Part shown: positions 1 through 6,817 of the stretch, one piece after another
Numbering within the stretch: the first letter of the stretch is position 1
Layout of the letters: the number at the start of each line of letters is the position of its first letter
Source: Deltaproteobacteria bacterium RIFOXYA12_FULL_61_11
Lineage (GTDB): Bacteria; Bdellovibrionota_F; JAHFAK01; YA12-FULL-61-11
Direction: 5' to 3'
Length of the DNA stretch: 8,311 nucleotides
Assembly: GCA_001799195.1 (NCBI GenBank)
Contig: MGSU01000163.1
Span: 641-8,951 of the forward strand
The notes under the pieces: generated by a model
What the model saw: the letters and a program-made list of their open reading frames with translations, nothing else
Told to the model about the DNA's origin: nothing
The model's database searches: none
Made by a program: the position numbers and the translations under genes

Positions 1-166
1 TATCTACCTCCAAAAAAAATAGCGGTTGCGCTGATCATTCGCTCCGTTTGCACCCCTGAATGAGCGATTTTTCGTGGGAGGTCAAGGAAAAAACGCCGAG
101 AGAAAAACTTGTTGCCTTCGCCCGCAGGCAGGACTAGGAGGAGAACGCTCTCCGACGGCGAGTTGG

Positions 167-172
167 CAGGAG
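167..172 (+). promoter_or_regulatory. Ribosome binding site of the ROK kinase
   Basis: CAGGAG ends 9 nt before the ATG at 182, which supports that start over the upstream GTG at 74. A stronger-looking AGGAGGAG at 136-143 has no in-frame start at a suitable distance. Confidence 0.6.
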
Positions 173-181
173 CTCGGGGGA

Positions 182-1177
182 ATGACGATGGGATGGTTCA
201 TCGGGGCCGATTGCGGAGGCACCAACCTCCGCCTGGGGCTGGTCGAAGAGACCGGACGGCTGCTCGCGACCTGCAAGACCCCCTCGAGGAAGGGCTCTAC
301 GCCCTTCTCCCAGCGGATCCTCGACGCCGTGGCCGAGCTGTGCCGAGGAGCAGGCCTCGGGCTCGACGACCTCTCCGGCCTGGGCTTCGGTCTGCCGGGG
401 GTGGTCGATCCGCTCTCCGGCGTGGTCCACCGTTCCCCCCACTTCCCGGAATGGCGGCACTTCGATCTTGCAGCAGAACTGCGCGAGCACCTCGCGGCTC
501 CGGTGGTCGTGGCCAATGACGCCAACTGCATCCTGGTCGGGGAGGTCTGGCAAGGCCGCGGGCGAGGTTCCCGCGACGCGTGCCTCTTCACCATGGGGAG
601 CGGCATCGGAGGCGCGCTGCTGCTCGACGGGCGTTTGTACACCGGTGCGGCCGGTCTGGCCGGGGAGTTCGGGCACATGACCGTCGAGGTCCAGGGTTTA
701 CCCTGTGCCTGCGGCAATCGCGGCTGCCTGGAAATGTATTGTTCCAACAGCGGAATTGTGCGCATGGTGGCCGAGTTCCTCGAGGCAGGTTACCCGGTAG
801 GTCCCTACACCAGTACCCAGGACCTCGGCCCCGACTTCGATGCCCTGGACCTGTGGCAGGCCGCCGAGCAGGGTGATGCGATGGCCCAGAAGATCTTCGA
901 CACCGTGGGGACGTACCTTGGGATCGGTATCGCCAACCTCGTGCAGATCACCAATCCCTCCCTCGTCCTGGTCGGAGGGGGAGTCAGCGCGGCCTGGCCC
1001 TTCTTCGAGGACACGATGCGCGAAGAAATCGAACGCAGGGTTTACAGCGAGGAGCAGCGCGGCGTGACCATTGCCCCGTGCAGTCTTGGGGATGACGCTG
1101 GAGTGCTCGGAGCCGCCCGCCTTGCCGCCGAACATGGGGAACGGCTCGGTCGGTCGAGGGAGAGCTCCCCTGAATAG
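182..1177 (+). CDS. ROK-family sugar kinase, probably glucokinase
   Basis: This predicted 331-residue cytoplasmic kinase transfers a phosphate from ATP to a hexose, most likely glucose at C6. The N-terminal phosphate-binding loop DCGGTN is at residues 10-15. The catalytic Asn-Asp pair is at 112-113, in VVANDAN. The sugar-binding GAAGLAGEFGH block is at about 155-165. The ROK zinc motif CxCGxxGCxE spans 175-184, with His165 as the likely fourth ligand. The length is usual for the family. The ATG at 182 is chosen because CAGGAG lies 9 nt upstream. The longer GTG frame from position 74 adds 36 residues of unlike composition, has no ribosome site, and would precede the family's normal N terminus. 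Sugar specificity cannot be read from the motifs, so a fructokinase or N-acetylhexosamine kinase is possible. The isomerase gene follows on the same strand after 87 bp and may be co-transcribed. Confidence 0.93.
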   Translation: MTMGWFIGADCGGTNLRLGLVEETGRLLATCKTPSRKGSTPFSQRILDAVAELCRGAGLGLDDLSGLGFGLPGVVDPLSGVVHRSPHFPEWRHFDLAAELREHLAAPVVVANDANCILVGEVWQGRGRGSRDACLFTMGSGIGGALLLDGRLYTGAAGLAGEFGHMTVEVQGLPCACGNRGCLEMYCSNSGIVRMVAEFLEAGYPVGPYTSTQDLGPDFDALDLWQAAEQGDAMAQKIFDTVGTYLGIGIANLVQITNPSLVLVGGGVSAAWPFFEDTMREEIERRVYSEEQRGVTIAPCSLGDDAGVLGAARLAAEHGERLGRSRESSPE

Positions 1178-1251
1178 CGAATGACGCAGCGGCGCGGGCA
1201 GCAAGGTCGCCTTCGTCCGCGGCGTTGAGAAGAGTGGAACAGGAGTATGGG

Positions 1252-1258
1252 AAGGAGG
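1252..1258 (+). promoter_or_regulatory. Ribosome binding site of the cyclophilin gene
   Basis: AAGGAGG, 6 nt before the ATG at 1265, is a near-ideal Shine-Dalgarno site. It lies downstream of the alternative ATG at 1247 and so decides the start. Confidence 0.8.
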
Positions 1259-1264
1259 TACGTC

Positions 1265-1888
1265 ATGAGGATGTTCGTGAGTGTGTGTGTGATGCTGGCG
1301 GTGGGGCTGGCCCTGGCCGCCGAGACCAAGGACCCCAAGAAGGAGATGACGGTGGACAAGCAGGCGAAACCTCAGGAGCAAACGGCTGATCCGGTGGTGG
1401 TGTTCGAGACCTCGATGGGAAACCTCGAGGTACTCCTGGACCAGGCCAAGGCGCCGATCTCGGTGAAGAATTTCCTCCAGTACGTGAAGGACGGCTTCTT
1501 CGACGGCACCATCTTCCACCGCGTCATCAACAAGTTCATGATCCAGGGCGGCGGTTTCACTGCGGACATGAAACAGAAGCCGACCCGCGAGACGATCAAG
1601 AACGAGGCGCACAACGGCCTCAAGAACCTGCGCGGGACCATCGCCATGGCCAGGACCAATGTGGTGGATTCGGCTACGGCCCAGTTCTTCATCAACGTCG
1701 AGGACAACGCGTTCCTCGATCACCGCGCTCCCGATCCCCAGGGCTACGGTTACGCGGTTTTCGGCAAGGTCATTGCTGGCATGGACGTGATCGACAAGAT
1801 CAAGGTCGTGAAGACCACCTCGAAGAACGGGCACGAGAACGTGCCGGAGACCCCGGTGGTGCTCAAAAAAGCGTATCTCAAGAAGTGA
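1265..1888 (+). CDS. Exported cyclophilin-type peptidyl-prolyl cis-trans isomerase
   Basis: This 207-residue protein should catalyse cis-trans isomerisation of Xaa-Pro bonds in proteins outside the cytoplasm. Residues 1-19 form a signal peptide: a short Arg-containing start, a hydrophobic stretch, and ALAA near residue 19. A charged, Lys- and Glu-rich linker runs from 20 to 43, and the cyclophilin domain from about 44 to 205. Key motifs are FHRVI at 84-88 (Arg86 matches the catalytic Arg55 of human cyclophilin A), FMIQGGG at 91-97, AMAR at 127-130, AQFFIN at 139-144 and the GYAVFGKVI strand at 162-170. Phe150 replaces the cyclosporin-contacting Trp, as in many bacterial cyclophilins such as E. 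coli PpiA and PpiB. The ATG at 1265 is preferred over that at 1247 because AAGGAGG lies 6 nt before it and the shorter form begins directly with the signal peptide. Its last 11 bp overlap the convergent glycosyltransferase gene. Confidence 0.95.
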   Translation: MRMFVSVCVMLAVGLALAAETKDPKKEMTVDKQAKPQEQTADPVVVFETSMGNLEVLLDQAKAPISVKNFLQYVKDGFFDGTIFHRVINKFMIQGGGFTADMKQKPTRETIKNEAHNGLKNLRGTIAMARTNVVDSATAQFFINVEDNAFLDHRAPDPQGYGYAVFGKVIAGMDVIDKIKVVKTTSKNGHENVPETPVVLKKAYLKK

Positions 1889-3098
1889 GCCCGGCCCGAC
1901 GTTTCCTCTCCAAGCCTTCCTTGTAGAGTTCCACCAGCCGTTCAGCGATCCTCGCGGGAGTATACTCAGCCAGCATCAGGGCCCTCCCCGCCTCCCCCAG
2001 CCTTTTTCCGTGGTCGGGTCGGTCCAGCAGGTCGGCGAGCGCCTCGGCGAGACCCCTGCTGTCGTTGAGCGCCACGAAGCGCAGCACCCGCCCATCGGGA
2101 TCCACCGCCCGGTGTCCGGCGATGTCGCTGACCACGGCAGGGAGGCCGCAGGCCAGGGCTTCTTTGAGAGTCCTGGGAGAGCCCTCGTTGCGGGAGAAGG
2201 AGACGAAGACCTTGGCCTCCCGATACTGGGCGAGGAGTTCGAGCCGGTTCTTCGCGTGGGTCACTTCGATGCGGTCGGCGGCGGGATGATCGTGGAGCAG
2301 GTGTTCGAGCCTGGTCTGTTCGCGTTGGTCGGCGCCACCGCAGAGGCGTAAACGGGCGGACGGGTGACGCGAACTGAGAGAGGAGAAGGCTTCCAAGAGC
2401 GTGTCCAGACCTTTGCGTCGGACGAGGATCCTGCCGACGCAGAGGATCAAGGGCTCGTGGATCGGGCGAATCTCGGCCGAGGGGCGGAAGATGGCGGCGT
2501 CGACCTCGGAGGGCCAAAAGCGTAGATGGTCGGGAGAAGTTCCGAAGAAGGTACGAAAGTCTTCGAGGAGGCCGGTCGAATTGCCGGTGATGAGGTTCGA
2601 GGTTCGGTGGGCGAGGTATTCCAAGGCCAAGCGCCGGCCGAGCAGAGCGAGGTACTCGAGGTCTTCGAGCGTGCAGCGGTGGTGGTCGTCGTCCCGCCAA
2701 GCCCGGGTTCGCCACAGTTCCACGTTGTTGGCGTAGAGCGAGGTGATGACGAGCAGCTCGGGTCTGGGGGTGAGCCGACGCAGGAAAGGTCCGATCCAGG
2801 GCACGAAGAAGTCATGCAGCACGACCGGTTCCGACCTCGGGAGAGCGCGGAGGAGCCGATGACTCTCCTGTAGGGCGAAGGCCAGGAAGCGCAGGCCGCG
2901 GGCTGAAGAGGGAGGTACGTGGAGGGAGAGAGCAGAGGGCAGCGGACCGAGTTCGTCGGGCAGGGGCTGTTTGGTAATCAGGTGCACCCGAGGGAGTATT
3001 CCGGCGAGGGCGAGGATGGTGTTCGCCCGGTCGAGGTAAGCGCGGAAATCGGGGAAGACGAGGATGGCTGTCGGCGGCGTGGGTTGGAGAGAGGACAT
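1878..3098 (-). CDS. GT4-family (GT-B fold) glycosyltransferase
   Basis: This 406-residue predicted cytoplasmic glycosyltransferase transfers a sugar from a nucleotide-sugar donor to an acceptor, presumably a lipid-linked or growing polysaccharide. The C-terminal Glycos_transf_1 domain starts at about 216. [10 protein letters not shown] at 221-230 holds the donor-phosphate-binding Arg223 and Lys229. The EX7E motif is EGSPRTLKE at 305-313, followed by [12 protein letters not shown]. The N-terminal acceptor half (about 10-200) is divergent and lacks the usual glycine-rich loop, so donor and acceptor cannot be named. No transmembrane segment is evident. The ATG at 3098 is chosen because GGGAG lies 11 nt upstream. 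An ATG at 3119 and a TTG at 3161 give longer forms without recognisable ribosome sites. The gene converges on the cyclophilin gene, overlapping it by 11 bp, and no clear promoter was found upstream. Confidence 0.9.
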   Translation of the reverse strand: MSSLQPTPPTAILVFPDFRAYLDRANTILALAGILPRVHLITKQPLPDELGPLPSALSLHVPPSSARGLRFLAFALQESHRLLRALPRSEPVVLHDFFVPWIGPFLRRLTPRPELLVITSLYANNVELWRTRAWRDDDHHRCTLEDLEYLALLGRRLALEYLAHRTSNLITGNSTGLLEDFRTFFGTSPDHLRFWPSEVDAAIFRPSAEIRPIHEPLILCVGRILVRRKGLDTLLEAFSSLSSRHPSARLRLCGGADQREQTRLEHLLHDHPAADRIEVTHAKNRLELLAQYREAKVFVSFSRNEGSPRTLKEALACGLPAVVSDIAGHRAVDPDGRVLRFVALNDSRGLAEALADLLDRPDHGKRLGEAGRALMLAEYTPARIAERLVELYKEGLERKRRAGLTS

Positions 3099-3234
3099 GA
3101 AAAGGCGTGCTCCCGGCATGGGCTTGGCCGGAATGCTGGCGGTTTCTCGTGGGATTGGCAAGAGGGAAAGAGGTTGCAGAGGACCCTTCAGTCTTGGGTG
3201 GTTTGAGGGATTCGAGGGGTCCTGTCACCTCCCA

Positions 3235-3288
3235 CCCCCACCATGCTCATCCTTGCGCGTGGCGGGGGACCCCCGTCGGTGCCACCCC
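3235..3288 (+). repeat. 54-bp repeat, copy 1 (inverted relative to copy 2)
   Basis: All 54 bases match the reverse complement of 8217-8270, checked base by base. Identity stops at both ends: the next bases differ on each side. The copy contains the 13-bp palindrome CGGGGGACCCCCG at 3263-3275. It is intergenic, 66 bp before the -35 box of the epimerase promoter. It could be a dispersed intergenic repeat, a mobile-element end or a recombination site. No transposase is seen beside it. Confidence 0.95.
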
Positions 3289-3312
3289 GTCGTGGTGACA
3301 AAAACAACCAGT

Positions 3313-3330
3313 AATCCACCCAAGACAGAA
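3313..3330 (+). repeat. Diverged second box next to repeat copy 1
   Basis: These 18 bases match the reverse complement of 8174-8191 at 15 of 18 positions. The box lies 24 nt from the core of copy 1, and its partner lies 25 nt from the core of copy 2. This suggests that the repeated element extends beyond the perfect 54 bp in a less conserved form. Confidence 0.5.
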
Positions 3331-3353
3331 GGATTACGTTGCAAAGGAAGCAG

Positions 3354-3382
3354 TTGCCAATCTACGTCCGGGCGGGTATGGT
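3354..3382 (+). promoter_or_regulatory. Putative sigma-70-like promoter of the epimerase gene
   Basis: TTGCCA at 3354-3359, a 17-nt spacer and TATGGT at 3377-3382 match the housekeeping consensus at 5 of 6 and 4 of 6 positions. Transcription from here would give a leader of about 40 nt before the ATG at 3431. Sequence match only; promoter consensus in this lineage is assumed. Confidence 0.5.
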
Positions 3383-3430
3383 CGCTTCCGGTCGCGGCAG
3401 CAGCGACCTCTCCATCCTCACGGAGGCAGC

Positions 3431-4483
3431 ATGAAGGTTCTGGTCACCGGCGCGGCCGGATTCATCGGGTACCACCTGGTCGGTCGCTGTCTGGCCGAGG
3501 GCTACGACGTGGTCGGGCTCGATTGCATCAACCATTACTACGATCCGGCGATCAAGTATGCGCGGCTCGGACGGCACGGTCTCGCGACCGAGCGTCTTGT
3601 TCCCGGCACCCTCGTGCAGAGCGAACTGCACCCGGCCTACCGCTTCGTCAAGCTGCAACTGGAGGAACGGCAAGCCCTGCACGATTTGTTTGCGGTCGAG
3701 AAGTTCGATGCGGTCTGCCACTTGGCGGCCCAGGCCGGGGTGCGCTACTCCCTCAAGAACCCCTATGCCTACCTCGACAGCAACTACCACGGCTTCCTGA
3801 ACATCCTCGAGGGCTGCCGCCACAACGGGGTTGGCCACCTGGTCTATGCCAGCAGCTCCAGCGTGTACGGGCTCAACCAGCACATGCCCTTCTCGACCAG
3901 CGACAGCGTCGATCACCCGGTCAGCCTGTACGCGGCCTCGAAGAAGGCCAACGAGCTCATGGCCCACGCCTACGCCTACCTCTACGGTCTGCCGACCACG
4001 GGGTTGCGCTTCTTCACCGTCTACGGACCCTGGGGAAGGCCGGATATGGCCCTCTTCCTCTTCACCCAGGCCATCCTCGCGGGGCGGCCGATCGACGTTT
4101 TCAACCACGGGGACATGGAGCGGGACTTCACCTACATCGATGACATCGTCGAAGGGTTACACCGAGTCCTTCGCCGACCGCCCTCGCCGTCGAAGGACTG
4201 GGATCCCGAGCGACCCGACCCGGCGGCCTCTCCGGCTCCTTACGCCCTGTACAACATCGGCAACGGCGCCCCGGTGCGCTTGCTGGACTATATCGAGGCC
4301 CTGGAGAGGGAGCTCGGTCGCACCGCCGAACGCAATTTCCTGCCTCTGCAGGCCGGGGATGTGCCGGCTACCTTTGCCGACACCACGGCCTTGCTCCGCG
4401 ATTTCGACTATCGCCCCGCGACGCCAGTGGCCGAGGGCATTCGCCGCTTCGTTGCCTGGTACCGCGAGTTTTACGCCTGCTGA
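3431..4483 (+). CDS. UDP-glucuronate 4-epimerase-type NAD-dependent sugar epimerase
   Basis: This 350-residue short-chain dehydrogenase/reductase-type epimerase is predicted to interconvert UDP-glucuronate and UDP-galacturonate in the cytoplasm, supplying an acidic sugar for polysaccharide synthesis. The NAD-binding GxxGxxG is at residues 7-13 (GAAGFIG). The catalytic Ser lies in SSSSVYG (141-147), and Tyr167 and Lys171 form the YxxxK motif. FFTVYGPWGRPDMA (194-207), RDFTYIDDIVEG (231-242) and LPLQAGDVPATFAD (304-317) are typical of the CapI/LpsL-like UDP-glucuronate epimerases. The GLDCINHYYDPAIKYARL stretch near residues 29-46 also fits this group better than UDP-glucose 4-epimerases. GGAGG ends 4 nt before the ATG, a slightly short spacing. 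The gene ends in a 13-bp convergent overlap with a glycosyltransferase gene, which fits a glycan-building role. Substrate assignment is by motif resemblance. Confidence 0.93.
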   Translation: MKVLVTGAAGFIGYHLVGRCLAEGYDVVGLDCINHYYDPAIKYARLGRHGLATERLVPGTLVQSELHPAYRFVKLQLEERQALHDLFAVEKFDAVCHLAAQAGVRYSLKNPYAYLDSNYHGFLNILEGCRHNGVGHLVYASSSSVYGLNQHMPFSTSDSVDHPVSLYAASKKANELMAHAYAYLYGLPTTGLRFFTVYGPWGRPDMALFLFTQAILAGRPIDVFNHGDMERDFTYIDDIVEGLHRVLRRPPSPSKDWDPERPDPAASPAPYALYNIGNGAPVRLLDYIEALERELGRTAERNFLPLQAGDVPATFADTTALLRDFDYRPATPVAEGIRRFVAWYREFYAC

Positions 4484-5604
4484 GCCGTACGACCGGCGGC
4501 GGCTATTGCGGTGAACAAGGTCAGCCATTCCTCGGCGATGCGTTCCAGCGAGAGCCGTTCGACGATACGTTCCGCCTCTCGGCCCAAGCGTCGGGCCAGG
4601 CCGGGATCGCCGAGGAGCCGTTCCATGGCCAAGCAAAGGGCCGCGGAAGACCCCGGGGGGACGAGGAGACCGTTCTTCTCGGGTTCGATCAGCTCGGCCG
4701 GTCCGCAGGGGCAGTCCGCGCTCACCACGGGCAGACCGCAGGCCATGGCCTCGCACAGGGCGTTGGGAAAACCCTCGTACCGCGATGAGAGCACGAACAG
4801 GTCGGCCTTCCGCAGGATAGCACCGGGGTTCCGTACGGTACCGAGGAAATGAACCCTCCCGACCAGGCCGAGGCGTTCCGCTTGGTGTTCCAAGGCTTCA
4901 CGGAGCGGGCCGGAGCCGAGCAGGTACAGGTGGGGCCGCGGTTCGGCTCGGACCTCGGCAAAGGCCTCGAGCAGCAGGTCGAAGCCTTTTTGCGGCGTCA
5001 AACGGCCCATGGCGACCACGGCCGGGTGTTGGAGGTCGAGGCCGGGCTCGCCGGCGTCGGAAGAGCCGCGATCATCGCGGTGGGGCAAGGGGTTCTCGAT
5101 CACGGTTAGGAGCCGGCTCTGCAGGAAACGCTCGAACCAACCTCGCACGCGCCGGGTCTGCACCACCACGGCGGCGGCGCGCGGGTAGAGCAGGCGTCTT
5201 GCAGCCGCCAGAGGGCGGGGCAGGATTCTCCTCGCAGGATCGTTGCGCTCGGCCACCACCACGGGCAGGGAAGAGCCGAGGGTTACCAGGAGGACGATCA
5301 GGTTGGTGAGGTCCATGAACGAGATCACCACGTCGGGCGAGGTCCTGACCAGGAGGCGACGCAGGTGCCAGAGACCGAGGGGGCGATGGAGCAGCTTTCG
5401 CAGGCCTTGTTTTCCTGGGGGAAATCCCCCGTGCAGGGCGACCCGGCGTACCTGGGGGCAAAGCGGGTAGGCCAGGGTTTCGCCGTGATCCAGGGTGACG
5501 AGGGTCACGCGATGCCCCAGGGCTGCCCAGCGGTTGCACAAGAGCACGGCTACGCGTTCGGCTCCGCCGGTGCCGAGGGTGCTGATGCAGAGGGTCAGGT
5601 TCAC
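4471..5604 (-). CDS. GT4-family glycosyltransferase (PglJ/PglH-like architecture)
   Basis: This 377-residue retaining glycosyltransferase of the GT-B fold probably adds a hexose or N-acetylhexosamine to a lipid-linked glycan at the inner face of the membrane. The glycine-rich acceptor-domain loop LGTGGAERV is at residues 10-18. The donor domain shows MGRLTPQKG at 199-207 with Arg201 and Lys206. The EX7E motif is EGFPNALCE at 277-285, continuing into AMACGLPVVSADCPCGPAELI. This last block is common in transferases that act on undecaprenyl-linked sugars, but the exact donor is unknown. The start is GTG. No ATG lies between it and the preceding in-frame stop, and the family's normal N terminus begins here. 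The ribosome site is weak: TGGAG, 14 nt upstream. The M14 peptidase gene lies 77 bp upstream on the same strand, so read-through transcription is likely. Confidence 0.92.
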   Translation of the reverse strand: MNLTLCISTLGTGGAERVAVLLCNRWAALGHRVTLVTLDHGETLAYPLCPQVRRVALHGGFPPGKQGLRKLLHRPLGLWHLRRLLVRTSPDVVISFMDLTNLIVLLVTLGSSLPVVVAERNDPARRILPRPLAAARRLLYPRAAAVVVQTRRVRGWFERFLQSRLLTVIENPLPHRDDRGSSDAGEPGLDLQHPAVVAMGRLTPQKGFDLLLEAFAEVRAEPRPHLYLLGSGPLREALEHQAERLGLVGRVHFLGTVRNPGAILRKADLFVLSSRYEGFPNALCEAMACGLPVVSADCPCGPAELIEPEKNGLLVPPGSSAALCLAMERLLGDPGLARRLGREAERIVERLSLERIAEEWLTLFTAIAAAGRTAQQA

Positions 5605-5681
5605 GTCGCGAGAAGAGGCTCCAGGTCGGGTTGACGGGGCATCAGCCGGTCAGGAAACAGCGGAAGAGGTGTGGGCGTTTG

Positions 5682-6605
5682 TCACGGACGGGTCGCGGCC
5701 AGTTCTTCGGCGCTGAGGTTGCCGCGGCACTGAGCCGGGTCGTGGACGTGCTTCTGCGAGCGCAGGTCGGGCAGCAGGGCGTAGTAGGCGACCAGGGCCT
5801 TGGCGTCCTTGTCCAGGTTGGCCTGCCGCGACATCTCGAGCAGCATGGTCCAGACTCCGTACTTGTGGTAGGCCCAGTCTTCGAAGGAGCCCACCGCGGG
5901 GTAGATCACATCGGTGTGCGTACCGGTGCGGTAGCTGTTGAAGGCCACTGCCGCCTTCGCGACCTTGTCGTAGAAGGCGTGGTCCGCGGTCTGGGTGTTC
6001 TTGGTGTGGATGCCCCAGGGATAGGTGAAGGTGCCGATATAGCCGTGACCGGTCACCGCGCCGACGATCTCGTGCTCGTGGATGAAACGGGCCAGGGCCG
6101 TGGTCGAGGTTAGGTTGAAGGCGGCGTTGTTGGTGCAGGCGTCGGGATAGTCGCGGTTGGGATCGTAGGTCCGACCGTTCTTGGCGGTCTCGGCCCGGCT
6201 GCCCCGGTTGTACCCGGTGACGTTGAGCACCGGGAAGACATAGAGCACGGCCCGGGCGTAAATGCCATGGAGGGAGTTGGCCGGGTCGCCAAGGATGGAG
6301 AGGACCTTGTCGATGAAGGGGAAGGCCACGTCGGCGGTGAGTTGTTCGTTACCGTGATGGGTGCCGATATAGAGGTAGGCCGGCCGTTCGAGGTCAAGGA
6401 GGTCCGAGGACGCATCGGTGAGCCTCAGACCGAGGAGCTGGGTACCCTGGTCATTCTCGCCAAGGCTGACCATGGACGCCAGAGCCGGCTTCGCCTTGGC
6501 GATGGCCGCGAGCTTCTCGACCATGACGTCATAGGGGGCGGCCAAGGCACTGATCGGCAGGATAGTCGCGCAGAGCAGCAGGAACGCCGAACGTACTGAG
6601 TTCAT
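5682..6605 (-). CDS. Exported M14-family zinc carboxypeptidase
   Basis: This 307-residue single-domain metallopeptidase probably removes C-terminal residues from peptides, or trims peptidoglycan peptides, outside the cytoplasm. Residues 1-22 form a signal peptide ending in ALA. The zinc site is His84 and Glu87 (HGNE motif) plus His187 in TGHGY. DPNRDYP at 148-154 holds the Asn-Arg pair that binds the substrate carboxylate. Tyr235 (VIYPAVGS) and Glu257 (MLLEMS) sit 22 residues apart, as do Tyr248 and the catalytic Glu270 of carboxypeptidase A. All core catalytic residues are therefore present and the enzyme should be active. There is no propeptide or C-terminal anchor. The ATG at 6605 has AGGAGG 6 nt upstream. 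A promoter and an inverted repeat lie just ahead. The second glycosyltransferase gene follows 77 bp downstream. Substrate specificity is not readable. Confidence 0.92.
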   Translation of the reverse strand: MNSVRSAFLLLCATILPISALAAPYDVMVEKLAAIAKAKPALASMVSLGENDQGTQLLGLRLTDASSDLLDLERPAYLYIGTHHGNEQLTADVAFPFIDKVLSILGDPANSLHGIYARAVLYVFPVLNVTGYNRGSRAETAKNGRTYDPNRDYPDACTNNAAFNLTSTTALARFIHEHEIVGAVTGHGYIGTFTYPWGIHTKNTQTADHAFYDKVAKAAVAFNSYRTGTHTDVIYPAVGSFEDWAYHKYGVWTMLLEMSRQANLDKDAKALVAYYALLPDLRSQKHVHDPAQCRGNLSAEELAATRP

Positions 6606-6611
6606 GAATCC

Positions 6612-6617
6612 CCTCCT
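6612..6617 (-). promoter_or_regulatory. Ribosome binding site of the M14 peptidase gene
   Basis: On the minus strand this reads AGGAGG, 6 nt before the ATG at 6605. It is a consensus Shine-Dalgarno site that fixes the start. Confidence 0.8.
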
Positions 6618-6627
6618 CGCCGTGAGA

Positions 6628-6645
6628 GTTCGGATACCTCCGAAC
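6628..6645 (-). promoter_or_regulatory. Inverted repeat in the peptidase leader, possible operator or hairpin
   Basis: Seven-base arms GTTCGGA and TCCGAAC are separated by 4 nt. The repeat begins 10 nt downstream of the predicted -10 box of the peptidase promoter and ends 10 nt before its ribosome site. It could be a repressor-binding dyad at the transcription start or an RNA stem-loop near the 5' end of the message. The arms are perfect; the function is inferred from position. Confidence 0.45.
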
Positions 6646-6655
6646 CCGACAACGG

Positions 6656-6684
6656 TTCATACCAGAATAGTCGCGAGCTGACAA
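6656..6684 (-). promoter_or_regulatory. Putative extended -10 promoter of the M14 peptidase gene
   Basis: On the minus strand, TTGTCA (6684-6679), a 17-nt spacer and TATGAA (6661-6656) match the sigma-70 consensus at 5 of 6 and 4 of 6 positions. TGG just before the -10 box gives an extended -10 element. The leader would be about 45 nt. This is the best promoter match I noticed in the window. Confidence 0.6.
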
Positions 6685-6717
6685 GCCCTGTTCCGGGACA
6701 ATCTTGGCGCCTGAGGA

Positions 6718-6744
6718 GGGGTGGGGGGGGGAAAGGGACCTGGG
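6718..6744 (+). other. G-rich tract fitting the G-quadruplex pattern
   Basis: Four G-runs of 4, 9, 3 and 3 bases are separated by loops of 1, 3 and 4 nt. This satisfies the usual G3+N1-7 quadruplex rule on the plus strand. The tract lies upstream of both divergent promoters. Whether it folds or matters in the cell is unknown. Confidence 0.5.
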
Positions 6745-6817
6745 CGAAACTGGAAAATGGAATTCAAAACAATGAACAAACCTATGTTGCATCTGAGGAT
6801 CCGGGGGTAGGTTGGCT

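Larger units (their letters stand above)
3099..3430. other. Divergent intergenic region with repeat and promoter
   Basis: These 332 bp separate the first glycosyltransferase from the epimerase. They hold one copy of the 54-bp inverted repeat (3235-3288), a diverged second box (3313-3330) and the epimerase promoter (3354-3382). Reading frames run through the region but show no family motifs or convincing ribosome sites. I see no convincing promoter for the minus-strand glycosyltransferase here. Confidence 0.7.

Noticed and set aside
32-64. TCATTC and GAATGA arms near the window start as a terminator or operator
   Set aside because: Only 6 bp of stem with a 17-nt loop, which is expected by chance; the upstream context is cut off.
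74-181. An N-terminal extension of the ROK kinase from a GTG codon at 74
   Set aside because: No ribosome site precedes it, the extra residues resemble no ROK protein, and the ATG at 182 has a good site.
1226-1251. TTGAGA and TATGGG boxes ahead of the cyclophilin gene as a promoter
   Set aside because: The spacer is only 15 nt, and transcription would start within or after the ribosome site, too close to the ATG at 1265.
698-1834. A 378-codon minus-strand frame opposite the ROK kinase and cyclophilin
   Set aside because: It crosses two well-supported genes and their gap, with no family signature. The His- and Leu-rich composition is typical of antisense translation.
3064-4143. A 359-codon plus-strand frame running across the intergenic repeat and into the epimerase
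   Set aside because: From 3431 it overlaps the epimerase in a different frame, its composition is Arg- and Pro-rich in the manner of a shadow frame, and it has no domain motifs.
5417-5433. A GGGGG/CCCCC hairpin as a terminator or regulatory stem
   Set aside because: It is inside the glycosyltransferase coding sequence (Gly-Gly-Phe-Pro-Pro codons), its loop is very small and no T-run follows.
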